Notes: generated from the letters alone by a model not told the origin. Positions 1 through 6,226 are shown, counted from the stretch's first letter. The stretch is DNA of 7,831 bases from Chloroflexota bacterium (GCA_016208345.1 JACQYG010000035.1:1-7831); one strand, 5' to 3'. Translations and numbers: made by a program.

Positions 1-22
1 CGGCACCTTCATGAGGTGAATT

Positions 23-65
23 CTTGGAACACAGCCTTAAGGCTGCTGTCCCAGGCAAGATTTTT
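23..65 (+). terminator. Imperfect hairpin followed by five T's; possible terminator
   Basis: The core CAGCCTTAAGGCTG (32-45) is a perfect 14-base palindrome. The stem extends outward through ACA/TGT and CTTGG/CCAGG (23-27 with 51-55), with small mismatches or bulges at 28, 46 and 50. Five T's follow at 61-65. The gap of five bases between stem and T-run is longer than in a standard intrinsic terminator. This could end transcription of a gene left of the window, or it may simply be another member of the palindrome cluster. Confidence 0.3.
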
Positions 66-80
66 ACCGCAAAGTTATCT

Positions 81-106
81 ATGCGTCGCGGTGCGCCCCG
101 ACGCAT
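81..106. repeat. Inverted repeat, 8-bp arms
   Basis: ATGCGTCG at 81-88 pairs perfectly with CGACGCAT at 99-106 across a 10-base GC-rich loop. No T-run follows on either strand, so it is not an obvious terminator. It is one of a series of palindromes before lysX. Its function is unknown. Confidence 0.55.
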
Positions 107-143
107 GAAAACGATGTCATTTTGAAGGAAGAGCGCGGAGATG

Positions 144-170
144 GTAGGACAAGATGGCATCTTGTCCTAC
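144..170. repeat. Near-perfect 27-base palindrome, 13-bp arms
   Basis: GTAGGACAAGATG (144-156) is the exact reverse complement of 158-170, around a single central G at 157. In RNA it would fold with a three-base loop and 12 pairs. No T-run follows. The perfection over 13 positions suggests a recently copied or selected element such as a REP/MITE-like palindrome. It could also be a two-fold protein site. Confidence 0.75.
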
Positions 171-185
171 AACTGGCCATGAGCC

Positions 186-211
186 GCCCAACGCGGGTGG
201 GCTTCTACCCG
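186..211. repeat. Overlapping short inverted repeats
   Basis: GCCCA (186-190) can pair with TGGGC (198-202). Alternatively CGGGT (194-198) can pair with ACCCG (207-211). The two hairpins share bases 194-202 and are mutually exclusive. The arms are only 5 bp, so this could be chance in GC-rich DNA, and I give it little weight beyond its place in a palindrome-dense spacer. Confidence 0.3.
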
Positions 212-227
212 TAGTTAAAGTTGTTTG

Positions 228-260
228 ATCCTCCCGCAGGTTCCGAACCTGCGGGAGGAT
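228..260. repeat. Perfect inverted repeat, 15-bp arms and 3-base loop
   Basis: ATCCTCCCGCAGGTT (228-242) is exactly complementary to AACCTGCGGGAGGAT (246-260), with CCG as loop. The stem is very stable and GC-rich. On the + strand it is followed by GGGCCACGAG, and on the - strand by an A-rich run, so neither side has the U-tract of an intrinsic terminator. It is most likely a dispersed palindromic repeat unit. A factor-dependent termination or RNA-stability role is possible. Confidence 0.8.
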
Positions 261-263
261 GGG

Positions 264-320
264 CCACGAGGGCGCAGAAATGAAGGAAAGATCTCAGCGA
301 ACTCCGCGTCTCTGTGGTGA
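264..320. repeat. Decayed dispersed inverted repeat of the 'CTCxGCGTCTCTGxGGTGA' type
   Basis: CTCCGCGTCTCTGTGG at 302-317, followed by TGA, and a decayed inverted partner CCACGAGGGCGCAG at 264-277 form an imperfect palindrome around an AT-richer centre. Read on the minus strand, one frame gives the peptide [11 protein letters not shown]. From memory, that is a familiar by-product of an interspersed repeat common in environmental bacterial genomes. Family membership rests on recollection, not a search. It ends about 50 bases before the lysX start, and the GTG at 314 lies inside it, which argues against that upstream start. Confidence 0.5.
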
Positions 321-373
321 TTGCTCTCGTCGGTTTGAGGCACGGCTTCGCTAGTATAAAGGAAGTGACTCAC

Positions 374-1216
374 ATGAAAGTTCGCGTTTTGCTCTCCCGG
401 GTAAGGGTCGAGGAGAAATTGATCTTCGACGCCCTGGATCGGCGCCAGGTGACCTATGACAAGATCTACGATCCAGAGTGCCTGTTCGACCTGCAAAACA
501 AGAGCTACGACTACGACGTGGTCCTGGAGCGCTGCATCAATCACTCCCGGGCGTTGTACGCCTTGAAGGTGCTGAACGACTGGGGCATCAAAACCGTGAA
601 CACCTATCAGGTGGCCGATACCTGCGGCAACAAATTTCTGACCACCCAGGCCTTGATCAAGAACGGGGTGCCCACGCCCAGGACGATGCTGGCCTTCACA
701 CCAGAGGCGGCGCTCCAGGCCATCGAGGCCCTGGGCTACCCCGTGGTCCTGAAACCCGCCATTGGCTCCTGGGGCCGACTCCTGTCCAAGATCAACGACC
801 GGGACGCCGCTGAAGCAGTGCTGGAGCACAAGGAGACCCTGGGCTCGTATCATCATTCGATCTTTTATATCCAGGAGTACATAAAGAAACCCGACCGGGA
901 CATTCGCAGCTTCGTGGTCGGCAACGAGACCATCTGCGCCATCTACCGCTATTCGGAGCATTGGATCACCAACACCGCTCGGGGCGGCCGGGCGGAGAAC
1001 TGCCCGGTGACGCCGGAGATCCATCGCCTATCGGTGAAAGCGGCTCAGGCCGTGGGAGGCGGCGTGGTGGCCATCGACCTCTTGGAAACCCCGGAGGGAC
1101 GCCTCCTGGTCAACGAGGTCAACTACACCATGGAATTTCGCAATAGCATCGATACCACCAGCGTGGACATACCGGGCCGTATCGTGGATTACCTCTTAGA
1201 GGTAGGACGAGGATGA
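374..1216 (+). CDS. lysX: LysX: LysW–alpha-aminoadipate ligase (ATP-grasp)
   Basis: This enzyme uses ATP to join the amino group of alpha-aminoadipate to the C-terminal Glu of the carrier protein LysW, the committing step of carrier-bound lysine synthesis. The product is 280 residues, typical for LysX. Visible ATP-grasp landmarks of the RimK/LysX group are KPAIGSWGR (127-135), [14 protein letters not shown] (167-180), [11 protein letters not shown] (200-210) and the Mg/ATP-binding [12 protein letters not shown] (247-258). The Asn-Thr-Ala-Arg-Gly-Gly and NEVN-x-TMEF signatures separate LysX from RimK. I chose ATG 374 because it follows AAGGAAGTG at 359-367 and begins [10 protein letters not shown]. 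An upstream GTG at 314 would add 20 unrelated residues from repeat DNA. The stop overlaps the lysY start (ATGA), implying translational coupling. ArgX (glutamate ligase, arginine route) is the close alternative, but the adjacent homocitrate and homoaconitase genes favour lysine. Confidence 0.93.
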   Translation: MKVRVLLSRVRVEEKLIFDALDRRQVTYDKIYDPECLFDLQNKSYDYDVVLERCINHSRALYALKVLNDWGIKTVNTYQVADTCGNKFLTTQALIKNGVPTPRTMLAFTPEAALQAIEALGYPVVLKPAIGSWGRLLSKINDRDAAEAVLEHKETLGSYHHSIFYIQEYIKKPDRDIRSFVVGNETICAIYRYSEHWITNTARGGRAENCPVTPEIHRLSVKAAQAVGGGVVAIDLLETPEGRLLVNEVNYTMEFRNSIDTTSVDIPGRIVDYLLEVGRG

Positions 1217-2256
1217 GAGCCTCCATCGTCGGCGGGTCGGGCTACACCGGCGGAGAACTGCTGCGCCTGCTCCTGGGCCACCCCGAGGTACAGGTGGCTC
1301 AGGTGACCTCGGAGTCCAACGCGGGCAAGTACGTCTACGCCTTACACCCCAATCTGCGCCAGCGCACTCGAATGCAGTTCATGGCGATGAGCGAACTGGA
1401 GCGTTGTGACCTCTTGTTCCTGTGCCTGCCCCACTGACAGTCCATCAAGGTGATCGACCGCTTCCGTTCCCTGGCACCTCGCATCATTGATCTCTCGGCA
1501 GACCTGCGCCTGGCCCAGCCGGGAGACTATCTTCGCTGGTATGGCTACACTCATCCCCGGCCCGAGCTCCTGGTGGAACGTGTCTACGGCCTCCCCGAGT
1601 TACACCGGGAGCAGCTACGAACCGCCAAACTGGTCAGCGGTGCCGGGTGCAATGCCACCGCTACCATCCTGGCCCTGTATCCACTGTTCGCCAGTAGCCT
1701 GGTGGACGTGGACCAGGCAGTGGTAGTGGAGGCGAAAGTTGGTTCTTCCGAGGGCGGCAGCGGCTTCAGCCTGGCCTCGCACCACCCGGAACGCAGCGGC
1801 GCCGTACGTTCCTTCGCCCCTACGGGCCACCGGCACACCGCCGAGATAGCCCAGGAGCTCACCTTCCACGGCCAGGTTCCCCGGATTTTTTTCTCGGCCA
1901 CGGCGGTGGAGCTGGTAAGGGGCATCCTGGCTACCTGCCACGTGTTCCTGAAGGATGACCTGGAGGAAAAGGATATCTGGCGCATCTACCGGCAGTTCTA
2001 CAGCGCCGAGCCTTTCATACGCATCGTGAAGGACAAGGCCGGGGTGTATCGCTATCCGGAGCCGAAGATCTTGGCCGGCTCTAATTTCTGCGACGTCGGC
2101 TTCGAAAAAGAGGCTGGTTCCCGGCGACTGGTGGTCATGGCTGCCCTGGACAACCTGATGAAAGGTGCCGCGGGCAACGCGGTGCAGGCCATGAACGTGA
2201 TGTGCGGCTGGCCAGAGACCACCGGGCTGGAATTTACCGGACTACACCCGATATGA
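1213..2256 (+). pseudogene. lysY: LysY: LysW-aminoadipate 6-phosphate reductase, interrupted by an in-frame TGA
   Basis: LysY (ArgC family) reduces the LysW-bound aminoadipyl phosphate to the semialdehyde with NADPH. The whole reading frame is 347 codons, normal length. Visible landmarks are the N-terminal dinucleotide loop GGSGYTGGE (7-15), DLSADLRL (93-100), VYGLPEL (124-130), the catalytic Cys in GAGCNAT (Cys146), PTGHRHTAEI (203-212, probable catalytic His) and the LysY-like SATAVELVRG (228-237). ATG 1213 overlaps the lysX stop. Codon 75 (1435-1437) is TGA, placed between CLPH and QSIKVIDRF, where the family has Gly of the PHG motif. No frameshift is present. Read literally, only a 74-residue Rossmann fragment is made, and a separate frame could restart at GTG 1450 (codon 80) without the NADPH loop. 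Everything downstream is well conserved, so recent mutation, read-through or a base error are all possible. ArgC is the alternative identity. Confidence 0.85.
1435..1437 (+). other. In-frame TGA at the conserved Gly codon of lysY
   Basis: The surrounding codons are CCC CAC TGA CAG TCC. ArgC/LysY proteins normally have Pro-His-Gly followed by a short polar stretch here, so one G-to-T change turns GGA into TGA. The reading phase is identical before and after. The next base is C, the stop context usually regarded as most permissive to read-through. Confidence 0.9.
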
Positions 2257-2318
2257 TGCCAATAGGCTCTGCCCAGACGATTCAGGCTAGGAGTATAAGG
2301 GCATCGCACCTGTGGAGT

Positions 2319-2326
2319 GGAGGGGG
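2319..2326 (+). promoter_or_regulatory. Ribosome binding site that fixes the homocitrate synthase start
   Basis: GGAGGGGG lies five bases before ATG 2332 and overlaps an in-frame upstream GTG at 2317. This places the start at the ATG, giving a protein that begins [19 protein letters not shown]. Confidence 0.7.
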
Positions 2327-2331
2327 CTCAA

Positions 2332-3477
2332 ATGTCATTGACGAGCTTCAACATCATCGAGTCTACCTTGCGCGAAGGCGAACAATTCGTAGGGGCCAAC
2401 TTCCGCCTGGAGGAGAAGATTGAGATCGCCCAGGCTCTGGACGATTTCGGCGTGGAGTACCTGGAGCTCACCTCTCCCGCCGCCTCGCCTCACAGTTATC
2501 GCGACGCCAAGCGCATCGCCGGCTTGGGTTTGCGGGCCAGGATCCTGACCCACGTTCGTTGCAACCTGGAGGATGCCCGAAAGGCGGTGGATACAGGGGT
2601 AGCTGGCGTGGACGTACTTTTCGGCACGTCCTCCGTCCTGCGTCGCTTCAGCCACGGCAAGAGTATAGAAGAGATCATTGATACGGCCACCCAGGTGGTA
2701 TCGTTCATCAAAGGCCAGGGATTGGAGGTGCGCTTTTCCAGCGAGGATTCCTTCCGCAGCGATTGGAAGGATCTCCTGGTCGTCTATAGGGCGGTAGACG
2801 GGCTGGGCGTGGACCGGGTCGGCATCGCTGATACGGTGGGGGTGGCCTCCCCGCGGCAGGTCTATGACCTGGTGAGCGCCCTGCGGCGCGAGTTGAAGGC
2901 GGACATCGAGTTTCACGGTCACAATGATTCCGGTTGTGCCATCGCCAATAGTTTTTGCGCCCTGGAGGCCGGCGCCACCCACATCGATGTCAGCGTGCTG
3001 GGGATCGGCGAGCGGAACGGCATCACCCCGCTGGGCGGGTTCATCGCCCGCATGTATGCCCTGGACAAGAGCCTGGTCAAGAGATATAAACTGGAAAAGC
3101 TGCGGGAGATCGAGAGCCTGGTAGCGCGCCTGGTGGACGTCGACATACCGTTCAACAATTACATCACTGGCATAGCCGCCTTCACCCACAAGGCCGGCGT
3201 CCACGCCAAGGCGGTGCTGAATAACCCGGCAACCTACGAGATCCTGGACCCTCGCGATTTCGGGCTCAGACGCTACCTGAGCATCGCTCACCGCCTGACC
3301 GGATGGAATGCCATAAAGCACCGGGCAGAACAGTTAAACCTGCCCCTGGGTGAGCAGGCGGTCAAGGCCGCCACATCGCAGATCAAGCAGTTGGCCGACG
3401 AAAGGCCATTGAGCCTGGACGATGTGGATACCATCCTTCAGCAGTGGATGGACAGCTACGAAACCAGGATGGAATAG
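2332..3477 (+). CDS. hcs: Homocitrate synthase (LysS/Lys20 type)
   Basis: This enzyme condenses acetyl-CoA with 2-oxoglutarate to homocitrate, the entry step of the AAA pathway. In the 381 residues I see the DRE-TIM metallolyase landmarks: STLREGEQF (11-19, catalytic Arg/Glu), GIADTVG (164-170), the metal-binding HGHND (195-199), [13 protein letters not shown] (224-236) and [11 protein letters not shown] (285-295). The [12 protein letters not shown] opening is characteristic of Thermus/archaeal homocitrate synthases rather than isopropylmalate synthase, which has DTTLRDGEQ. The length matches the short type without the C-terminal LeuA regulatory domain. In Thermus such enzymes are nonetheless inhibited by lysine at the active site; whether that holds here is inference. 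A 75-base gap separates it from lysY. TATAAG at 2294-2299 could be a weak internal -10, but no matching -35 is seen. The symbol lysS also denotes lysyl-tRNA synthetase in other bacteria, so I use hcs. Confidence 0.92.
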   Translation: MSLTSFNIIESTLREGEQFVGANFRLEEKIEIAQALDDFGVEYLELTSPAASPHSYRDAKRIAGLGLRARILTHVRCNLEDARKAVDTGVAGVDVLFGTSSVLRRFSHGKSIEEIIDTATQVVSFIKGQGLEVRFSSEDSFRSDWKDLLVVYRAVDGLGVDRVGIADTVGVASPRQVYDLVSALRRELKADIEFHGHNDSGCAIANSFCALEAGATHIDVSVLGIGERNGITPLGGFIARMYALDKSLVKRYKLEKLREIESLVARLVDVDIPFNNYITGIAAFTHKAGVHAKAVLNNPATYEILDPRDFGLRRYLSIAHRLTGWNAIKHRAEQLNLPLGEQAVKAATSQIKQLADERPLSLDDVDTILQQWMDSYETRME

Positions 3478-3488
3478 GCTCGGCCAAA

Positions 3489-3495
3489 AGAGGAG
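3489..3495 (+). promoter_or_regulatory. Ribosome binding site selecting a TTG start for the homoaconitase large subunit
   Basis: AGAGGAG is seven bases upstream of TTG 3503. No in-frame ATG or GTG lies nearby, and the translation from TTG begins (M)GQTLSEKII, as expected for LeuC-family N-termini. Confidence 0.75.
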
Positions 3496-3502
3496 ACGTA
3501 TT

Positions 3503-4744
3503 TTGGGCCAAACGTTATCCGAAAAGATCATCTCACGGGCCGCAGGGCACGAGGTTCAGGCTGGTGACCTGGCCGTCGTCCAGGTCACCATGACCATGAC
3601 CGTGGATTCCATCGCCGAAAGCGTGATCAAGGTCTTGCGGCAGGAGCTAGGGGCAAAGCGGGTGCACGACCCGGAGAGAGTGGCACTGTTTGTGGACCAT
3701 GTGGCCCCAGCCTGTAACCCCGCCACGGCCGACGGTCAGGTCCTCTTGAGACGCTTCGCCTTAGAAGAAGGCATCAATAGGCTCTACGACGTGGGCCGAG
3801 GTATCTGTCATCAACTGATGATCGAGGAGGGATTGGTCCAACCGGGCACAGTTGCGCTGGGTTCTGATTCCCACGCCACTACCTACGGTGCCATCGGGGC
3901 CTTCGGCACCGGGATGGGCACCACCGATATCGCTTTGGCCTTCGCCCGGGGGAAGACATGGCTCAAAGTGCCCGAGAGCATCAAGGTACAGGTCCATGGG
4001 GCCTTTTCACCGGGGACCACCGCCAAGGACCTAATCCTCTGGCTCATCGGGAGGTTAGGGGCCGAGGGGGCCTCGTACCGCGCGGTGGAGTTTCACGGCG
4101 TGGAGGGCTCGAGCCTGGCCTCGCGTATGACCATTTGCAGCATGGCCACGGAGATGGGGGCCAAGGCTGGCCTGGTCCCCCCCGACGATCTGATCCGGCA
4201 GCATTATCCAGTGCCAGAGTGGCTTTACCCCGATGCTGACGCCACGTACGTCCAGGAGATAATGATAGATCTGAGCAAGATCCAGCCCCAGGTTTCGCTG
4301 CCTCACCAGGTGGACCGGGTCGCGCCTGTTTCCCAGGTCCAGGGCGTCCAGGTCCACCAGGTCTTCCTAGGCAGTTGCACCAATGGCCGCCTGGAGGACC
4401 TACACCTGGCAGCCAGCTTGCTTTCCGGCCGACACATTGCCCGGGGGGTGCGCCTGCTGGTGATACCCGCCTCCCACCGGGTGCTAATGGACGCCGTCGC
4501 CGACGGAACCATGAGCACCTTATTGGCGGCAGGGGCAACGGTGGGAACACCTGGCTGTGGCCCTTGCCTGGGGCGCCACCTGGGCGTATTGGGCGCCGGC
4601 GAGGTTTGCCTCTCTACCTCCAACCGCAACTTCCAGGGCCGCATGGGCTCTCCCGAGGCCAGCATCTATCTCGGCTCGCCGGCGACGGCGGCAGCGACGG
4701 CCCTGGCCGGTTTCATCGCTGACCCGCGGGAATACCGGCAGTAG
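3503..4744 (+). CDS. lysT: Homoaconitase large subunit (3-isopropylmalate dehydratase LeuC family)
   Basis: With the small subunit encoded next, this Fe-S hydro-lyase converts homocitrate to homoisocitrate through cis-homoaconitate. From TTG 3503 it is 413 residues, the size of archaeal/Thermus-type LeuC/HACN. The 4Fe-4S ligands are visible as Cys292 in GSCTNG (290-295) and Cys352/Cys355 in GCGPCLG (351-357). Other aconitase-family motifs are LFVDHVAP (62-69), GSDSHATTYGA (120-130), GTGMGTTD (135-142) and STSNRNFQGRMGSPEA (371-386). It sits 25 bases after homocitrate synthase. A longer frame back to 3422 would overlap that gene by 56 bases and add a basic, unconserved tail, so I reject it. 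Sequence alone does not fully separate homoaconitase from isopropylmalate dehydratase. The neighbouring homocitrate synthase and lysX make homoaconitase most likely, and some enzymes act on both substrates. Confidence 0.9.
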   Translation: MGQTLSEKIISRAAGHEVQAGDLAVVQVTMTMTVDSIAESVIKVLRQELGAKRVHDPERVALFVDHVAPACNPATADGQVLLRRFALEEGINRLYDVGRGICHQLMIEEGLVQPGTVALGSDSHATTYGAIGAFGTGMGTTDIALAFARGKTWLKVPESIKVQVHGAFSPGTTAKDLILWLIGRLGAEGASYRAVEFHGVEGSSLASRMTICSMATEMGAKAGLVPPDDLIRQHYPVPEWLYPDADATYVQEIMIDLSKIQPQVSLPHQVDRVAPVSQVQGVQVHQVFLGSCTNGRLEDLHLAASLLSGRHIARGVRLLVIPASHRVLMDAVADGTMSTLLAAGATVGTPGCGPCLGRHLGVLGAGEVCLSTSNRNFQGRMGSPEASIYLGSPATAAATALAGFIADPREYRQ

Positions 4745-4806
4745 ATCGGATGCTCGGCTCGCTTCGAAGGGTGCCATGTTGGAAGTGAAGCTGTGGGGGT
4801 ACAGTA

Positions 4807-5307
4807 ATGGGAAAAGTGTGGAAATTCGGCGATGACGTGGATACCGATCAGATCCTGCCGGGGCGCTACGCACCCTATATGACCGGCGAGGCAGCCCTGG
4901 CCCGCCACGCCTTCATTGAGTACCGGCCGGAATTCGCCAGGGCCGTGCGCGCCGGCGACATCATCCTGGCCGGCCGGAACTTCGGCTGTGGATCGTCGCG
5001 GGAGTACGCACCCCTGGCCCTGAAGAGATGCGGCATCGCTGCCATCGTGGCTCGCAGCTTCGCTCGCATCTTCTTCCGCAATGCCCTGAACCTGGGGATA
5101 CCCTTGTTCGAAAGCGAGACCGCGGCGCAGGAGATCGCCGACGGCCAGGAGGTAGAGCTGGATGTGGCCCAGGGGATACTCGTGGCCGGTGAGAGGGCTT
5201 TTCCCCTCCGGCCGCCGCCGGCCTTTGTTTGCGAGATACTCCACCAGGGCGGCCTTGTCGAATACTATCGGAAGCATGGTCGTTTCCCGGGCGAACCGAA
5301 CTCTTGA
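4807..5307 (+). CDS. lysU: Homoaconitase small subunit (LeuD family)
   Basis: This is the swivelling domain-4 subunit that completes the homoaconitase active site. It has 166 residues, normal for the small LeuD type. Landmarks are the N-terminal KVWKFGDDVDTDQILPGRY (3-21), NFGCGSSREYAPLALK (58-73), which carries the substrate-contacting Ser/Arg, and ARSFARIFFRNALNLGIPL (82-100). The loop after LPGRY (about 20-28, APYMTG), which tunes substrate choice in this family, differs from typical LeuD. Position 67 is Tyr where many relatives have His, as I remember them. ATG 4807 follows a GGGGG run at 4795-4799. It begins 62 bases after lysT; that gap holds nothing I can assign. Its TGA is in frame with the lysZ start seven codons later. 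The symbol lysU also names a lysyl-tRNA synthetase in enteric bacteria. Confidence 0.9.
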   Translation: MGKVWKFGDDVDTDQILPGRYAPYMTGEAALARHAFIEYRPEFARAVRAGDIILAGRNFGCGSSREYAPLALKRCGIAAIVARSFARIFFRNALNLGIPLFESETAAQEIADGQEVELDVAQGILVAGERAFPLRPPPAFVCEILHQGGLVEYYRKHGRFPGEPNS

Positions 5308-5328
5308 TTGCCAGATACAGGGGGCAAT

Positions 5329-6132
5329 ATGATTGTGATTAAGGTGGGCGGAGGAGAAGGCATCGATCTCGATGCGGTCTGCGCCGACGCCGCAGACGTC
5401 CTCAAGACCGGCCAGAAGCTCATCATCGTGCACGGTGGGTCCCACGAGACCAACCTGCTTTCGGCACGTCTGGGGAAGCCGCCGCGCTTTGTCCGGTCCA
5501 GCTCCGGCATGGAGAGCCGCTACACCGACCGGGAGACGCTGGATATCTTCACCATGGTGTACGCCGGCAAGATCAACAAGTACATCGTGGCGCGCCTGCA
5601 GTGCCTGGGGGTCAACGCCCTGGGCCTCTCGGGGATAGACGGCGGCCTGTTCAAAGGGCCCAGGAAGCCTTTCGTCAAGATCGTCGAGGGCGACAAGGTG
5701 AAGGTGCTGCGCGATGATTTCACTGGCCGGGTGGAACAGGTCAACGTGGGACTGATCCGGCTCCTCATCGCTGCCGGCTACGCCCTGGTGCTCACACCCC
5801 CAGCCCTGAGCTATGAAGGAGAAGCCATTAACGTAGACGGCGATCGGGCCGCCGCCGCCCTGGCGGCCTCCCTTAAGGCGGAGAGGCTCGTCATCCTGTC
5901 CAACGTCCCTGGCCTGCTCAATGACGTCCACGATGAGTCGACCTTGATCAGCCATGTGCCCCGAGATGAGATCGACCGCTACGCGGAGTACGCCCAGGGT
6001 AGGATGAAGAAGAAGCTCCTGGGCGCCAGGGAGGCCTTGGAGAGCGGGGTGAGCCAGGTGGTCATCGCCGATGGGCGGACGTTGCGGCCCATTAGCCAAG
6101 CCCTGGAAGGGAAAGGGACGGTGATCTCATAG
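5329..6132 (+). CDS. lysZ: LysZ: LysW-aminoadipate kinase (acetylglutamate kinase family)
   Basis: LysZ phosphorylates the side-chain carboxyl of LysW-bound alpha-aminoadipate, giving LysY its substrate. It has 267 residues of the amino-acid kinase fold: IKVGGGEG (4-11), IIVHGGSHE (32-40), GMESRYTDRETLDIFTMVYAG (60-80, strongly LysZ-like), LTPPAL (155-160), INVDGDRAAAALA (167-179), LSNVPGLL (190-197) and GRMKKKL (224-230). It lacks the extra N-terminal helix that gives arginine-sensitive acetylglutamate kinases their hexameric form, as expected for LysZ. I start at ATG 5329, which follows AGGGGG at 5319-5324. A TTG at 5308, directly after the lysU stop, would add seven unconserved residues. 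The arginine-route LysW-Glu kinase is essentially the same protein family, so dual use is possible. Confidence 0.92.
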   Translation: MIVIKVGGGEGIDLDAVCADAADVLKTGQKLIIVHGGSHETNLLSARLGKPPRFVRSSSGMESRYTDRETLDIFTMVYAGKINKYIVARLQCLGVNALGLSGIDGGLFKGPRKPFVKIVEGDKVKVLRDDFTGRVEQVNVGLIRLLIAAGYALVLTPPALSYEGEAINVDGDRAAAALAASLKAERLVILSNVPGLLNDVHDESTLISHVPRDEIDRYAEYAQGRMKKKLLGAREALESGVSQVVIADGRTLRPISQALEGKGTVIS

Positions 6133-6145
6133 CGGAGAGCTGGCG

Positions 6146-6165
6146 TTTCTTTATCAGTAAAGAAA
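6146..6165. repeat. AT-rich inverted repeat between lysZ and lysJ
   Basis: TTTCTTTA (6146-6153) and TAAAGAAA (6158-6165) are perfect 8-bp arms around TCAG. The element stands out in otherwise GC-rich DNA, within the 94-base gap before lysJ. It could be an operator for a dimeric regulator, part of an internal promoter, or a weak processing hairpin. As a terminator it is too AT-rich to be strong. Confidence 0.6.
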
Positions 6166-6209
6166 AGTGTCCTTCGGATCACCGTCAATGGTCGTCGAAA
6201 CGTGGGCTC

Positions 6210-6216
6210 AGGGGAG
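6210..6216 (+). promoter_or_regulatory. Ribosome binding site supporting the lysJ start at ATG 6227
   Basis: AGGGGAG lies ten bases before ATG 6227. Starts further upstream in the same frame (GTG 6167, ATG 6188) lack a comparable site, and they would add residues unlike the family N-terminus. Confidence 0.6.
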
Positions 6217-6226
6217 TAGAAAACCG

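Larger units (their letters stand above)
1..373. other. Non-coding spacer made of successive palindromes, upstream of lysX
   Basis: No convincing gene lies in these 373 bases. The only forward frame open from the left edge (bases 1-108, ending TGA) gives about 35 residues that resemble nothing I know. It crosses two palindromes, so it is probably not the tail of a gene. The stretch is a chain of inverted repeats at 4-18, 23-55, 81-106, 144-170, 186-211 and 228-260, followed by a degenerate dispersed-repeat copy at about 264-320. I see no lysine riboswitch, no Lys-rich leader peptide, no tRNA and no LysW-like small ORF. Any operon promoter must lie here or further left, but no good -35/-10 pair stands out. 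Confidence 0.7.

Noticed and set aside
105..125. Six-codon mini-ORF (MKTMSF) as a lysine attenuation leader peptide
   Set aside because: It has only one Lys codon, no convincing terminator/antiterminator pair follows, and it starts inside an inverted repeat.
321..360. Promoter with TTGCTC or TTGAGG as -35 and TAGTAT/TATAAA as -10 before lysX
   Set aside because: The spacings are about 25 and 11 bases, both outside the usual 16-19, so it is not called despite the attractive TATAAA at 355-360.
314..373. Upstream GTG start extending LysX by 20 residues
   Set aside because: The extension is translated from repeat-like DNA, lacks a ribosome-binding site, and the family begins at MKVRVL.
215..1024. 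Minus-strand 269-codon open frame opposite lysX
   Set aside because: It is antisense to a well-conserved gene, has no recognisable motif, and ends in dispersed-repeat sequence; an expected by-product of GC-rich codon use.
1435..1437. UGA reassigned to glycine, as in SR1/Gracilibacteria
   Set aside because: This is the only internal TGA in roughly 2,300 codons, while lysX and lysU appear to end naturally on TGA. A reassigned code would put UGA at many Gly positions, and those lineages are generally low-GC.
1435..1490. Selenocysteine insertion at the lysY TGA
   Set aside because: The family residue here is Gly, not Cys, the catalytic Cys146 is present as TGC, and I see no convincing SECIS-like hairpin just downstream.
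2335..3321. Minus-strand 328-codon frame opposite homocitrate synthase
   Set aside because: Same reason; the + strand carries an unmistakable DRE-TIM metallolyase.
3422..3502. Longer N-terminus for the homoaconitase large subunit
   Set aside because: It would overlap homocitrate synthase by 56 bases with a basic, unconserved sequence, and a good ribosome-binding site points to TTG 3503.
4776..4835. 19-codon ORF (MLEVKLWGYSNGK...) overlapping the lysU start
   Set aside because: It has a plausible AAGGG upstream but no known relative, and it overlaps a conserved N-terminus. It could be a coupling ORF, but I cannot support it.
3503..5307. leuCD for leucine synthesis
   Set aside because: The family is the same, but there is no isopropylmalate synthase or leuB here, and the pair is embedded between homocitrate synthase and lysZ. 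Homoaconitase is the better reading.
4666..6099. Minus-strand 477-codon open frame opposite lysU and lysZ
   Set aside because: It spans two real genes on the other strand and shows no domain. Long antisense frames are common when third positions are GC-rich.
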